Below, in pieces: positions 1 to 8,202 of a stretch of DNA of 64,000 bases. The translations under genes were made by a program, and so were the position numbers. Source of the stretch: Telluribacter sp035998675 (GTDB lineage Bacteria; Bacteroidota; Bacteroidia; Cytophagales; Spirosomataceae). The stretch is taken from contig NZ_DASYHI010000018.1 of assembly GCF_035998675.1 (NCBI RefSeq), forward strand, positions 186,001 to 250,000, read 5' to 3'. Within the stretch, counting starts at the first letter, position 1. Every line of letters begins with the position of its first letter. The notes under the pieces are model-generated. The model searched no databases. It had not been told where the DNA came from and saw only the letters and a list, made by a program, of their open reading frames with translations.

Positions 1-2
1 TC

Positions 3-806
3 CAGACCTACTACACCAACGGAAGCGGTCAGCTTTATTCCAACGAAGCCGCCTACGGCCGGGGAGATGGCTATATTCATGACGGTACCGGCTTTACGGG
101 CCACTCCCAAACGGCCTACGCCAACGCCCTTTACATGAATATTATTCCAAAGACCATGCGGCCCAAAGCAGGTGCCTATCTGGCCGACCTGGTACGGCAA
201 AACGGAGGAAAAATGTCCATTGGTTTTCTGGGAGCCAAGCAACTACTGCCGGCTCTTTCGCAGGAAGGGCACTCAGATGTAGCGTACCAGCTGTTTTTAA
301 GAAAAGAATTTCCTTCCTGGGGTTTTGAAGTTGTTAACGGTGCTACCACTATCTGGGAGCGCTGGGACAGCATGGACCCAAACGGTAACTTTACGGGCAA
401 TGGCTCCATGAATTCGTTCAGCCACTATGCCTTTGGGGCGGTGTGTGAGTGGATGTTTGAATACGCTGCCGGAATACAGCCCCTGCAGCCAGGCTTCAAG
501 TCGTTGCGCATCCGGCCCGAAATAGCAAAGGAGGGTCTTACTACTTTAAAAGCTACCTACCAGACCCTCCACGGGGAAGTACTTTCATCCTGGAAAAAAG
601 AAGGTCAGAGTCTGGCCATGGAGGTGAGGGTACCGGTCAACACCACCGCCGAAGTTCACATTCCGATGGCAAATCCACAATCGGTTCGGGAAGGGGGGCA
701 GCCGGTACTTGGCAGCAGCAACTGGAAAGTAAAGGGAGTTCAGAAAGGGTATCTGGTAGTTGAGGTTGGTTCAGGATATTATCAGTTCTCCTCGCAACTA
801 CCCTAA
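3..806 (+). CDS. alpha-L-rhamnosidase (GH78), C-terminal part, truncated by window edge
   Basis: The frame is already open at the left edge, so only the last 267 codons are visible. They match the C-terminal half of a GH78 alpha-L-rhamnosidase: GFLGAKQLL, then GATTIWERWDS at about fragment residues 113-123 with the Glu and Trp conserved in the (alpha/alpha)6 barrel, then SFSHYAFGAVCEW, and about 90 residues of C-terminal beta-sandwich. Family members release L-rhamnose from rhamnogalacturonan or plant glycosides, usually outside the cytoplasm; the signal peptide, if any, lies outside the window. A strong terminator follows, so this is the last gene of its transcription unit. Family assignment is firm; substrate is unknown. 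Confidence 0.9.
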   Translation, partial: QTYYTNGSGQLYSNEAAYGRGDGYIHDGTGFTGHSQTAYANALYMNIIPKTMRPKAGAYLADLVRQNGGKMSIGFLGAKQLLPALSQEGHSDVAYQLFLRKEFPSWGFEVVNGATTIWERWDSMDPNGNFTGNGSMNSFSHYAFGAVCEWMFEYAAGIQPLQPGFKSLRIRPEIAKEGLTTLKATYQTLHGEVLSSWKKEGQSLAMEVRVPVNTTAEVHIPMANPQSVREGGQPVLGSSNWKVKGVQKGYLVVEVGSGYYQFSSQLP

Positions 807-828
807 GTGTATAATGCTAACCAGGCAG

Positions 829-871
829 AAGTCAGGTAGTACTGTTAGAAAGGTACTACCTGACTTTTTTT
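829..871 (+). terminator. Rho-independent terminator after the rhamnosidase
   Basis: Perfect 14-bp arms (829-842 and 853-866) enclose a 10-nt loop, followed by a T run to 871. It lies 23 bp after the rhamnosidase stop codon. Confidence 0.9.
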
Positions 872-1118
872 ATTTACCTGAAATATTTTTCCAGCGCCTT
901 GTCTTCGCCTTTCCACTGGGCTATGTTGGCCAGGCTCTTGAATAAGGCTTTCCAACCATGGTAATTTTACCCTCCTAAGTCCGAAAGTACTTGTCAAATA
1001 TTTTGTGGTAATGCCAGCCGTTGCCACCTTGTGGCACCGACCAATGCTGGAGCCATGAGCCTCCTTTTTTGCCTGCCTGTTGCTATTTAATCAAATTTTT
1101 TCCTGATTTCATACAAGT

Positions 1119-1132
1119 ACTATAAAAATAGT
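1119..1132. promoter_or_regulatory. BlaI-type operator, copy 1
   Basis: ACTATAAAAATAGT is itself an inverted repeat (ACTAT-N4-ATAGT). It forms the left part of a 40-bp perfect palindrome at 1116-1155. BlaI/MecI repressors bind short dyads of this kind as dimers. Assignment to the adjacent repressor gene is inferred from position. Confidence 0.7.
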
Positions 1133-1162
1133 TTGCAAACTATTTTTATAGTACTATCTTTG
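1132..1162 (+). promoter_or_regulatory. promoter of the BlaI-M56 operon
   Basis: Bacteroidota-type promoter: TTTG at 1132-1135, a 19-bp spacer, and TATCTTTG (consensus TAnnTTTG) at 1155-1162. The -33 element sits at the exact centre of the palindrome and the right operator fills the spacer, so repressor binding would block polymerase. The -7 element ends only 4 bp before the ATG at 1167, implying a leaderless or nearly leaderless mRNA. Confidence 0.7.
1139..1152. promoter_or_regulatory. BlaI-type operator, copy 2
   Basis: ACTATTTTTATAGT, the reverse complement of copy 1, with centres 20 bp apart (about two helical turns), so two dimers could bind on the same DNA face. It lies inside the promoter spacer. 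Confidence 0.7.
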
Positions 1163-1166
1163 GTAT

Positions 1167-1535
1167 ATGGAACTGGAAAAACTAACTAACAAGGAAGAAG
1201 AGGTGATGCAGGTACTTTGGAACCGACAAAGTGCTTTTGTGAGAGATATGCTCCCCCACTTCACCGACCCGCCCCTGCACTACAACACGCTTTCGACCAT
1301 TATCCGGAATCTGGAAGAGAAAGGGTACGTGGCGCACCGGCAGTACGGTAACACCTACGAGTACTATCCGGCGGTGAACAAGGAAGAATATCAGAATAAG
1401 TACGTACTCAACAAGGTAGTCAGCAACTATTTCAATGATTCTTACAAAGACCTGGTTGCCTACTTTGCCAAACAGGAAAAAGTAAGCCCCGACGAACTGC
1501 GGGAAATAATCCGGATGATTGAAGAAGGAAAGTAA
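1167..1535 (+). CDS. BlaI/MecI/CopY-family transcriptional repressor
   Basis: 122 residues, the usual family length. The N-terminal two thirds is a winged helix starting LTNKEEEVMQVLW, with the recognition-helix segment YNTLSTIIRNLEEKGYV; the C-terminal helix (from about residue 90) is the dimerisation part and contains the region cleaved in BlaI relatives. It should repress its own operon through the double operator at 1116-1155. An M56 metalloprotease follows after 35 bp, the classic repressor/antirepressor pair. No beta-lactamase gene is linked, so the controlled function is probably not penicillin resistance; the next gene is a thioredoxin-domain protein. Confidence 0.92.
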   Translation: MELEKLTNKEEEVMQVLWNRQSAFVRDMLPHFTDPPLHYNTLSTIIRNLEEKGYVAHRQYGNTYEYYPAVNKEEYQNKYVLNKVVSNYFNDSYKDLVAYFAKQEKVSPDELREIIRMIEEGK

Positions 1536-1570
1536 AGAACCTGAATTTTATCCCACCTATACCTATACCC

Positions 1571-3319
1571 ATGCTGCTTCCCTACCTGCTCAAAGTAAGC
1601 CTGCTCCTGGCCGCCCTGACGCTGGCCTACCGCTGGCTCATTCAATACGAATCCTATTCCGGACTTAACCGTGTACTGCTGTGGCTGAATGTACTGGCCG
1701 CCTGGACGCTTCCCCTGATTCCGCTGGCTACCTGGGGGCCGGTAGAGGTACAGCAGGAGTTTCATAGAGTGATACCGGAAGTAATCAATAAAGTACCTGT
1801 CTTCGTTGGAGAAGCGGCTCCCGCTGCTTTGGCTCCGGCTATTGCGGCAACCCAACCGACCACCACCTGGGGCGTGATGGACTGGCTATTCCTTGTGTAT
1901 GGAATTGGCTTACTTATTTTTTCAGCCCGCTTCCTGTTCCAGCTTTTTAGAATGCTGCGCGCCCTTTGGCGGCTTCCTTCCGAGCGCCTGGAAGGTGGCG
2001 TTATTCTGGTGCGGGATGCCCACACCGCCTCTCCCTACTCCTTTTTTCGTTGGATTATCTTTAATCCCGAAAAACACGGACTACTTGAATTGCAGCATAT
2101 TCTGGCCCACGAGTCAGAGCACGTACGGCAATGGCACAGCCTGGATCTGCTGCTGGCCGAAGTACAGCGGATAGCGCTGTGGTTCAATCCGTTCAGCTGG
2201 GTACACCAGCGGCTGGTGCAGGGCAACCTCGAGTACCTGGCCGACCGCGCCGTGCTGGACAGCGGCTTCAATAAAAAGCAGTACCAGGTCAATCTGCTGA
2301 AGGCCGCCCTTCAAACTAATGAACTTCCGCTGACCAATTCCTTTGCCCAATCACTACTCAAAAAACGTATCAAAATGATGAACAAGCAACCTTCCCGCCT
2401 GTGGGTGTGGGGCAAGTATACCTGCCTGCTGGCGGTGCTGTACCTGTCTTCGGCCTTTGTGGCACCGTACCGTACACAACTCGTGGCACTGGCCCCGGCT
2501 CCCATTCAGCCGGTAGTAAGCGCCCTGATTGAGGAAGCAACCCCGGTTCAGGAAACAGCCCCGGAACCAAAAGAAATACCTGCTCCTGAACCCGTTAAAG
2601 AACCGGCCGTAGCTGAAGTAGTAGAGGATAGCCTCCGGCAGGGAAATTCGAGTAAATGGACATTGGTACAGAATAAAACTCTTTATTGGGTAATCCCGCC
2701 CAGGGCTACCTGGGACGATATCAATGCTATTAAAAAGGATGTGGCGGAGTTTGGAGGCGAAATGAAAATCAACGGCCTTCAGTACGACCCTTTGAACCTG
2801 TTTCTTACCAAAATCAATTTAAAAATTAATATACCGGGTAGCAGTGGACAAGGCGACGAAGAAGGAAGTACCTATACTCCCGCAAAGGGCTATTCGGGCT
2901 ATATTGGAGCGGGTGGGTTAGGAATGGGTCCTCTTCCTCCGCAGCCTCTATTGAAAGCTATGCAGGAGGACTACGAGACGGCCTTGAAGTTGAAGGAGGA
3001 ACACTTTCCTGAGTACGCGGAGGATAGTTTAAATAAAATCATTCACAATAGGGAGGGCAGAGGTTTTGGTACCAGTAGGTACTCTAAAAAAGCATTCGAA
3101 GGGGAGAGCGCACAAAGAAATTTGTCTAAAAATGGTGTTGGGAAATCTCCTGTGGGTACTTTACTAATAACAGATAGGTATAAGGACGCCGAGTTTTATC
3201 TAAATGGTCAGCCTTCGGGATATGCAGAGGTGAATAAGGTACCCATTGAGAAGATTTACTCGGTAAGTGTCAAGAGCGTAGGGGAGGTAGATAAATATAT
3301 TCTGGTATTCACGAAGTAA
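1571..3319 (+). CDS. M56-family (BlaR1/MecR1-like) membrane metallopeptidase
   Basis: 582 residues. Hydrophobic segments near residues 4-21, 33-53 and 100-120 precede the zinc motif HESEH at 180-184, followed by WFNPFSW. A further membrane segment lies at about 281-300. Known relatives cleave or release the BlaI repressor after sensing a signal. The extracytoplasmic part differs from BlaR1: a Pro/Glu-rich linker (about 310-350, TonB-like composition) and a domain without the SxxK penicillin-binding motif, ending in a segment (FYLNGQPSGYAEVNKVPIEKIYSVSV) that resembles part of a TonB-receptor plug by eye. It therefore probably senses something other than a beta-lactam. It is cotranscribed with the repressor upstream and the thioredoxin gene 12 bp downstream. 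Confidence 0.88.
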   Translation: MLLPYLLKVSLLLAALTLAYRWLIQYESYSGLNRVLLWLNVLAAWTLPLIPLATWGPVEVQQEFHRVIPEVINKVPVFVGEAAPAALAPAIAATQPTTTWGVMDWLFLVYGIGLLIFSARFLFQLFRMLRALWRLPSERLEGGVILVRDAHTASPYSFFRWIIFNPEKHGLLELQHILAHESEHVRQWHSLDLLLAEVQRIALWFNPFSWVHQRLVQGNLEYLADRAVLDSGFNKKQYQVNLLKAALQTNELPLTNSFAQSLLKKRIKMMNKQPSRLWVWGKYTCLLAVLYLSSAFVAPYRTQLVALAPAPIQPVVSALIEEATPVQETAPEPKEIPAPEPVKEPAVAEVVEDSLRQGNSSKWTLVQNKTLYWVIPPRATWDDINAIKKDVAEFGGEMKINGLQYDPLNLFLTKINLKINIPGSSGQGDEEGSTYTPAKGYSGYIGAGGLGMGPLPPQPLLKAMQEDYETALKLKEEHFPEYAEDSLNKIIHNREGRGFGTSRYSKKAFEGESAQRNLSKNGVGKSPVGTLLITDRYKDAEFYLNGQPSGYAEVNKVPIEKIYSVSVKSVGEVDKYILVFTK

Positions 3320-3331
3320 AGCTGGACTTTT

Positions 3332-4669
3332 ATGAAAATCTCTCTATCCTTATCGGGGCTATTAATCTCCTTGTGTCTGCACAGCCTGACGCTTCACGCG
3401 CAGGATACGGTGCGGCTGGCGTTTAGTTCAAATTCTGACTTTCGCTCTAAGATTTCCCGATCTGGCCTGATGCTTGAAAAGACAGATCAATTTGCCGGGA
3501 TACCCGATGCAGTGGAGTGGAGCGTATTTGTAATGAACCTGCAAAGACAGCAATCCACCTATACCAACTTCAAAAAAGGGTACTATACCGAGGAGCAGTA
3601 TCAAAAGATAGTGAATCTGTATAAACACGATACGGTGAATGTATACAAAGGAAAAGATATTAAAAACGCACTACCAGTACTGTCGGCTCTGTTTCCTGAT
3701 AACAGAAAGTTAATTATACCCGATCTCAACTTTAATAATGACTTTGGCGATGACAAAGTGTACGAGTACAGGGTAACTGATTTCGATGCAGCCTTCCCCA
3801 TTGATTCCATTGAGACCCTAAAAGTAGACTACGACTACTACTATGGTGATAAGATTTATAAAAGGCAGCTCCTATTTAAAATTTCGCCGACTACCCAAGG
3901 TTCGGGATTTACCGACTCTAAGGAAAAGCGACTGCAGGTAAAGTTTGTAACTGACGAGTCAAGAAGTGCACGTGTGGCGCTTGGTGGAATTGAATATGAG
4001 TTTAAAATAGGTCTTGCATGGGATGTAGCCGCCGATTATGGACAAGCTCGTGCGGTATATGTCAAAGATGTACAGCAGGACAAGATAATCTCATACAACC
4101 CTCTTTTAAAACTAGGTAAGTTCTTTCCCTTGGGTGAAAAGCAGGTAAAGATTGACAATGTTTCCTACTTCGGAGATTCGGCATTACTGATTGTCGAGAA
4201 TGCGGAAACAGCCACGAAAGGTACTCGTCAGGGTGAGCAATTGCCTGACTCGACGCAGCAAGTACTTCATAAGGTACTCAACCAAAAGACTGACTACACC
4301 CTCATTGACTTCTGGGGAAGCTGGTGCGGTCCTTGCATAAAGGCACTGCCGGATTTACAGAAGGTACATACTAAGTACAAGGACAACCCGAATTTCCAGT
4401 TGGTCAGCGTAGCTTATGAGCAGTCAAGGGACCTGAAAGCGCTCAACAACCTGGTAGGGAAGCACAACATCACCTGGCAAAATATAGTAGAGTACCAGCC
4501 AAAGCAGGGAGAGGTGTACGACTACAACCGTCTGGTGAGCCATTTTTCGGTTGAAATATTTCCGACAACAGTACTACTCGACAAGCAGGGGCGAATTATC
4601 TATCGCGACTCCGGGTCGGATAGTTTTGAACGGTTGAATGAGGTACTTAAACGGGAACTGGGGTATTGA
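3332..4669 (+). CDS. TlpA-like thioredoxin-domain protein with long N-terminal region
   Basis: 445 residues with an N-terminal signal peptide ending near HAQD. The last ~140 residues are a thioredoxin/AhpC-TSA fold with DFWGSWCGPCIKALPDL; the redox pair is C332 and C335. The first ~300 residues (beta-rich, many Tyr/Lys) match nothing I recognise. It should be a periplasmic or lipid-free exported disulfide reductase. It follows the M56 protease by 12 bp, so it is likely an output of the BlaI-controlled operon; redox or envelope stress is a plausible signal, but that is inference. Confidence 0.85.
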   Translation: MKISLSLSGLLISLCLHSLTLHAQDTVRLAFSSNSDFRSKISRSGLMLEKTDQFAGIPDAVEWSVFVMNLQRQQSTYTNFKKGYYTEEQYQKIVNLYKHDTVNVYKGKDIKNALPVLSALFPDNRKLIIPDLNFNNDFGDDKVYEYRVTDFDAAFPIDSIETLKVDYDYYYGDKIYKRQLLFKISPTTQGSGFTDSKEKRLQVKFVTDESRSARVALGGIEYEFKIGLAWDVAADYGQARAVYVKDVQQDKIISYNPLLKLGKFFPLGEKQVKIDNVSYFGDSALLIVENAETATKGTRQGEQLPDSTQQVLHKVLNQKTDYTLIDFWGSWCGPCIKALPDLQKVHTKYKDNPNFQLVSVAYEQSRDLKALNNLVGKHNITWQNIVEYQPKQGEVYDYNRLVSHFSVEIFPTTVLLDKQGRIIYRDSGSDSFERLNEVLKRELGY

Positions 4670-4781
4670 TTGAAAAGTGGGTCTGGTAGATACATGGGGT
4701 CTAACAGAAAAATTCCGGCAAATGATGCAAGTGGTGAAGCGCTGAATAGTAAATTAGCGGAAATACTAAGCGCTAAACCCG

Positions 4782-5708
4782 ATGAAAAATATAGTACTGT
4801 TGTTTGTCCTCCTTTCCTTCCCGGCTTTTTCCCAAAAACAGAAAGTGTGGCTTGACGCCGACACGGGCAATGAAATGGACGATGTATACGCTATTGTCCG
4901 GCTTCTGTGGGCGGCTGACCGGCTGGATATAGTCGGGCTAAGCTCAGCCCACTTCAACAACGCCGACCTCGTAGCATTTGACAAATGGAACCAGTACAAT
5001 ACCGCCGGTCTATCGCCTGTGCGGGTCAGCCAGGAACTGAACGAGGAAATCCTTACGACGATGGGGCGGCAGCAAATCCCGCATCCGATGGGGGCCGACC
5101 GGCAGATGGGCCGTGCCTGGGGTGGGTTTCAGCCGCGCCCCTCAGCGGCTACCGAGGGTATGATGCAAGCCGTAAAATACTTGGGAGCCGGGGAGAAACT
5201 GGACATCCTGACCCTGGGTGCCCTTACCAATGTAGCTTCACTCATTGCGCTGGACTCGACGGTAAAGTCCCGCATCCGGGTGTATTCGCTGGGAGGCGGC
5301 TATGATTTTGCCAAAAAAGCCTGGAACAAGAACGAGTTCAACGTCCGCTGTGACCTGAATGCCTACGACTTCATGTTAAACCAGGCTAACCTGGACTGGA
5401 CCGTCATGCCCATCCATTCGGTGATGCATTATAAATTTGACCGGGAGATGGTGTATGAGAATTTCGCTGATAACAATCCTGTGGAGCAACTGATGGAAAA
5501 GCGCTGGCGCGAAACCAACCCGCAGGACAAAACCCGTACGCTCTGGGATTTGGGTCTGGTACAAGCCTACCTTTTACCCAAGCTGGCTCCCGTTGCTACG
5601 GTAGCTTCCCCATCCGAAAATACGCAACCTACAGTAAAGATTTTCACCAAACTGGACGCCAAAGGCATGAATGCCGACTTTTGGGAACAGGTAAAGAAGC
5701 ACCGGTAG
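4782..5708 (+). CDS. exported nucleoside hydrolase-like protein
   Basis: 308 residues. A signal peptide of about 18 residues (MKNIVLLFVLLSFPAFSQ) is followed by LDADTGNEMDD at residues 24-34, the Asp cluster that binds Ca2+ and ribose in inosine-uridine nucleoside hydrolases. Further family marks are LGALTN, NEFNVRCD and, near the C-terminus, LWDLGLVQAYLLP where family members usually have a His-Asp pair; here Trp replaces the His while the Asp stays, so substrate or rate may differ. The usual role is hydrolysis of N-glycosidic bonds in nucleosides; the signal peptide places it in the periplasm. It starts 112 bp after the thioredoxin gene and may have its own promoter. Confidence 0.82.
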   Translation: MKNIVLLFVLLSFPAFSQKQKVWLDADTGNEMDDVYAIVRLLWAADRLDIVGLSSAHFNNADLVAFDKWNQYNTAGLSPVRVSQELNEEILTTMGRQQIPHPMGADRQMGRAWGGFQPRPSAATEGMMQAVKYLGAGEKLDILTLGALTNVASLIALDSTVKSRIRVYSLGGGYDFAKKAWNKNEFNVRCDLNAYDFMLNQANLDWTVMPIHSVMHYKFDREMVYENFADNNPVEQLMEKRWRETNPQDKTRTLWDLGLVQAYLLPKLAPVATVASPSENTQPTVKIFTKLDAKGMNADFWEQVKKHR

Positions 5709-5723
5709 AAATAACCTGCTAAC

Positions 5724-5827
5724 CTCGATTTGCAATCGGGACGGTCCCCGCTTGGGTTCAATCTATTTGCGTTTAAACCGGGACGCGTAGTTGCTAAAGG
5801 ATGACGCACCGATTACAAATCGGTGCG
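5724..5827. repeat. pair of REP-like palindromes
   Basis: Two related short palindromes share the core GATT-N3-AATC: 5724-5740 (loop TGC) and 5805-5827, where perfect 10-bp arms CGCACCGATT / AATCGGTGCG enclose a 3-nt loop. They lie between two convergent genes and resemble REP/BIME elements of the type mobilised by RAYT transposases; no transposase is in the window. Confidence 0.55.
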
Positions 5828-5850
5828 AGCCTAGTGAGCAAGTAAGTACA

Positions 5851-5877
5851 GTGGCACCGTTTTTTCAACAGTGCCAC
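5851..5877. other. hairpin downstream of menB
   Basis: Arms GTGGCAC (5851-5857) and GTGCCAC (5871-5877) flank a T-rich loop. It lies just past the menB stop codon but lacks a clear T run, so it may be an mRNA-end stabiliser or a weak terminator. Confidence 0.4.
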
Positions 5878-5889
5878 CGCTAATACACC

Positions 5890-6732
5890 CTACGAGTACT
5901 TCTCAAACTTATCAAAATCCGGCTTGCGCTTTTCCAGAAAGGCGTCACGCCCTTCTTTGGCTTCTTCTGTCATGTAGCCCAGTCGGGTCGCCTCGCCGGC
6001 AAATATCTGCTGCCCCACCAGTCCGTCATCAATGAGGTTAAAGGCGAATTTTAGCATCCGGATGGCCATCGGGCTTTTTTCCAGAATCTCCTGCGCCCAC
6101 TGGTAGGCAGTGCCTTCCAATTCGTCGTGCGGTACTACGGCGTTGACCATTCCCATTTCGTAGGCTTCCTGGGCGGAGTAGCTGCGGCCGAGGAAGAAAA
6201 TCTCCCGCGCCCGCTTCTGTCCGATTTGCCGGGCCAGGTAGGCCGAGCCATAGCCCGCGTCGTAACTGGCAACGTTGGCGTCAGTTTGTTTAAAAATAGC
6301 GTGCTCTTTACTGGCCAAGGTCAGGTCACACACCACGTGCAGGCTGTGTCCGCCCCCGACGGCCCAGCCGGGTACAACGGCTATCACGGGTTTGGTCATG
6401 AAGCGAATCTGTCGCTGTACTTCCAGAATATTGAGCCGCGCTACGCCGTCTTCGCCCTTGTAGCCACCGGTACTGCGGGCATTCTGGTCGCCCCCGGAGC
6501 AGAAGGCATACACGCCGTCTTTGGGCGAAGGCCCCTCCCCCGACAGCAGTACCACCCCAATAGTTGGGTCATTTTTAGCATCCTCAAAGGCATCATACAG
6601 TTCAAATACCGTTTTGGGACGGAAGGCATTGCGTACCTCCGGCCGGTTGAAGGCGATTCGGGCTACGCCGTTTAGCTTTTTATAGGTAATATCTACGTAG
6701 TCTCCGGCGGATTTCCACTCTAATGCTGACAT
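5890..6732 (-). CDS. menB: 1,4-dihydroxy-2-naphthoyl-CoA synthase
   Basis: 280 residues of the crotonase superfamily, starting MSALEWKSAGDYVDITYKK. Diagnostic MenB marks are NRPEVRNAFRPKTV, the oxyanion-hole segment FCSGGDQ (about 77-83) and GYGSAYLARQIGQKRAREIFFLGR. It closes the naphthoquinone ring from o-succinylbenzoyl-CoA in menaquinone synthesis, in the cytoplasm. It stands alone on the minus strand; the other men genes are not in the window. Fully intact, high confidence. Confidence 0.96.
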   Translation of the reverse strand: MSALEWKSAGDYVDITYKKLNGVARIAFNRPEVRNAFRPKTVFELYDAFEDAKNDPTIGVVLLSGEGPSPKDGVYAFCSGGDQNARSTGGYKGEDGVARLNILEVQRQIRFMTKPVIAVVPGWAVGGGHSLHVVCDLTLASKEHAIFKQTDANVASYDAGYGSAYLARQIGQKRAREIFFLGRSYSAQEAYEMGMVNAVVPHDELEGTAYQWAQEILEKSPMAIRMLKFAFNLIDDGLVGQQIFAGEATRLGYMTEEAKEGRDAFLEKRKPDFDKFEKYS

Positions 6733-6977
6733 CTGATGTATAGTTTGTTTAGTAGGAACAAACTGACCAAATTTTGGCGAGGATTCAAATAGTTTTTTCA
6801 GGAAATATAGAGATTGTTACGAGGGAAGTATGGGGCTGGAGTGCGAAGGAACAGGGCGAGCTGGCCCTTTTGATCAACTCAGGTATTTCCTTTTCCCCCT
6901 GGTATAATTTTAGTTTCTGTAACGGAAGGCCTAACTTAGGCGCTCAGTCTTTTTACTACTACAACTAAATCAGCACT

Positions 6978-7949
6978 ATGGCTAGTAAGGCGATTAAACC
7001 CATCGTAACCCTCACGATTAATCCGGCAGTGGACAAGAGTACTACCGTCGAACGCCTCGTTCCCGACGATAAACTACGCTGTGATAAACCTAATTTTGAG
7101 GCAGGAGGAGGTGGTATAAACGTGGCGAAAGCCATCCATCGGCTGGGAGGGAAGCCGCTGGCGGTATTTACCGCCGGAGGACCTTCGGGGCAGCGGCTTC
7201 AATCGTTGGTAAAAGCAGAAGGTGTTGATATTGAAGTAGTTGAAACCAAAGAATGGACCCGGGAAAACCTTAATGTGGTTGAAAAGGCCACCGGATTACA
7301 GTACCGGTTCAGTATGCCCGGCTCCAAACTGATGCCCACGGAGATAGATGCTATCCTGGACACGCTTCGGGAGGGTGATACTCCTTCCTTTATAATAGCC
7401 AGTGGAAGCCTTTCGCCGGGTGTACCTACCGATTTCTACGGAAAAGTAGCTGAAATAGCCCGTGAGCGAGGCTCGCGCTTTGTGGCGGATACGTCAGGAG
7501 AGGCGCTCCGGCTCGCCAGTGAAGCGGGCGTATACCTGCTCAAGCCCAATATAACGGAACTTTGCCAGCTGGTAGGTACCGAAAAACTGGAAATGGATGA
7601 GGTAGATGACGCCGCCCGGGCGCTTATTATTCGCGGACATTGTGAGGTAGTAGTTGTGTCTATGGGGCCCATGGGAGCCATGCTGGTCACTGACGACCAG
7701 GTAGAGCACATACCGGCTCCTCCCGTAAAAAAGAAAAGTACCGTCGGTGCGGGCGATAGTATGGTGGCCGGCATGGTCTATACGCTTTCGCAGGGTAAGT
7801 CGGTGCGGGAAGCGGTACGAATGGGCGTAGCCTGCGGCTCGGCCGCCACCATGAATCCTGGTAGCGAATTGTTTAAAATGCAGGACGTAGGCCGTCTGCT
7901 CGACTGGCTCAACCGCTACGGCAAGCGCTATGCGGTACCGGTGAACTAG
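6978..7949 (+). CDS. PfkB-family hexose kinase (1-phosphofructokinase type)
   Basis: 323 residues. N-terminal ITLTINPAVDKSTTVE is typical of the 1-phosphofructokinase/tagatose-6-phosphate kinase branch, followed by GGGGINVAKAIHRLGG, and the PfkB signature near the C-terminus with VGAGDSMVAG at 256-265; D260 is the catalytic base. It phosphorylates a phosphorylated or free hexose at C1 or C6; exact substrate cannot be read. It is a single gene upstream of the arabinose genes but separated from them by 253 bp containing inverted repeats, so it is not clearly part of that operon. Confidence 0.88.
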   Translation: MASKAIKPIVTLTINPAVDKSTTVERLVPDDKLRCDKPNFEAGGGGINVAKAIHRLGGKPLAVFTAGGPSGQRLQSLVKAEGVDIEVVETKEWTRENLNVVEKATGLQYRFSMPGSKLMPTEIDAILDTLREGDTPSFIIASGSLSPGVPTDFYGKVAEIARERGSRFVADTSGEALRLASEAGVYLLKPNITELCQLVGTEKLEMDEVDDAARALIIRGHCEVVVVSMGPMGAMLVTDDQVEHIPAPPVKKKSTVGAGDSMVAGMVYTLSQGKSVREAVRMGVACGSAATMNPGSELFKMQDVGRLLDWLNRYGKRYAVPVN

Positions 7950-8202
7950 CCATTAGTTTTTAGCTATTAGCCTGGCAAGTACCTTCTACCTATACGCCGG
8001 TAGAAGCAGACGGACCTGGATGAAGCTAAGTAGCTATTAGAAATTAGCTTTTAGCTGCCACGGGGCACACCCGTTTGTTTTATATAGTGTTGTATAATAG
8101 TACCTTATGAATAACTCTAATGCAGCCTGATTCTGTTCAGGTACTTATATTCTATCTCTTAAACTAATTACTAAAAGCTACCAGCTAACAACTTCTTTCC
8201 CT
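7950..8202. repeat. intergenic region with TAGCTATTAG-type repeats and a hairpin
   Basis: Short variants of the TAGCTATTAG / AGCTTTTAGC motif occur at about 7950-7972, 8025-8058 and 8165-8190, in both orientations. Between the first two lies a hairpin with perfect arms CTTCTACC (7983-7990) and GGTAGAAG (7999-8006). No gene is seen. The promoter of araB must lie here, but I could not fix it. Confidence 0.5.

Noticed and set aside
1167..3319. Beta-lactam resistance operon
   Set aside because: No beta-lactamase is linked and the M56 protein has no penicillin-binding sensor domain; the class A-like hydrolase is 22 kb away with no similar operator noticed.
4670..4855. 61-codon frame between the thioredoxin and nucleoside hydrolase genes
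   Set aside because: TTG start directly at the preceding stop, overlaps the nucleoside hydrolase signal peptide in another frame, no recognisable sequence.
6774..6968. 64-codon frame before the PfkB kinase gene
   Set aside because: Low-quality composition, no domain, lies in the promoter region.
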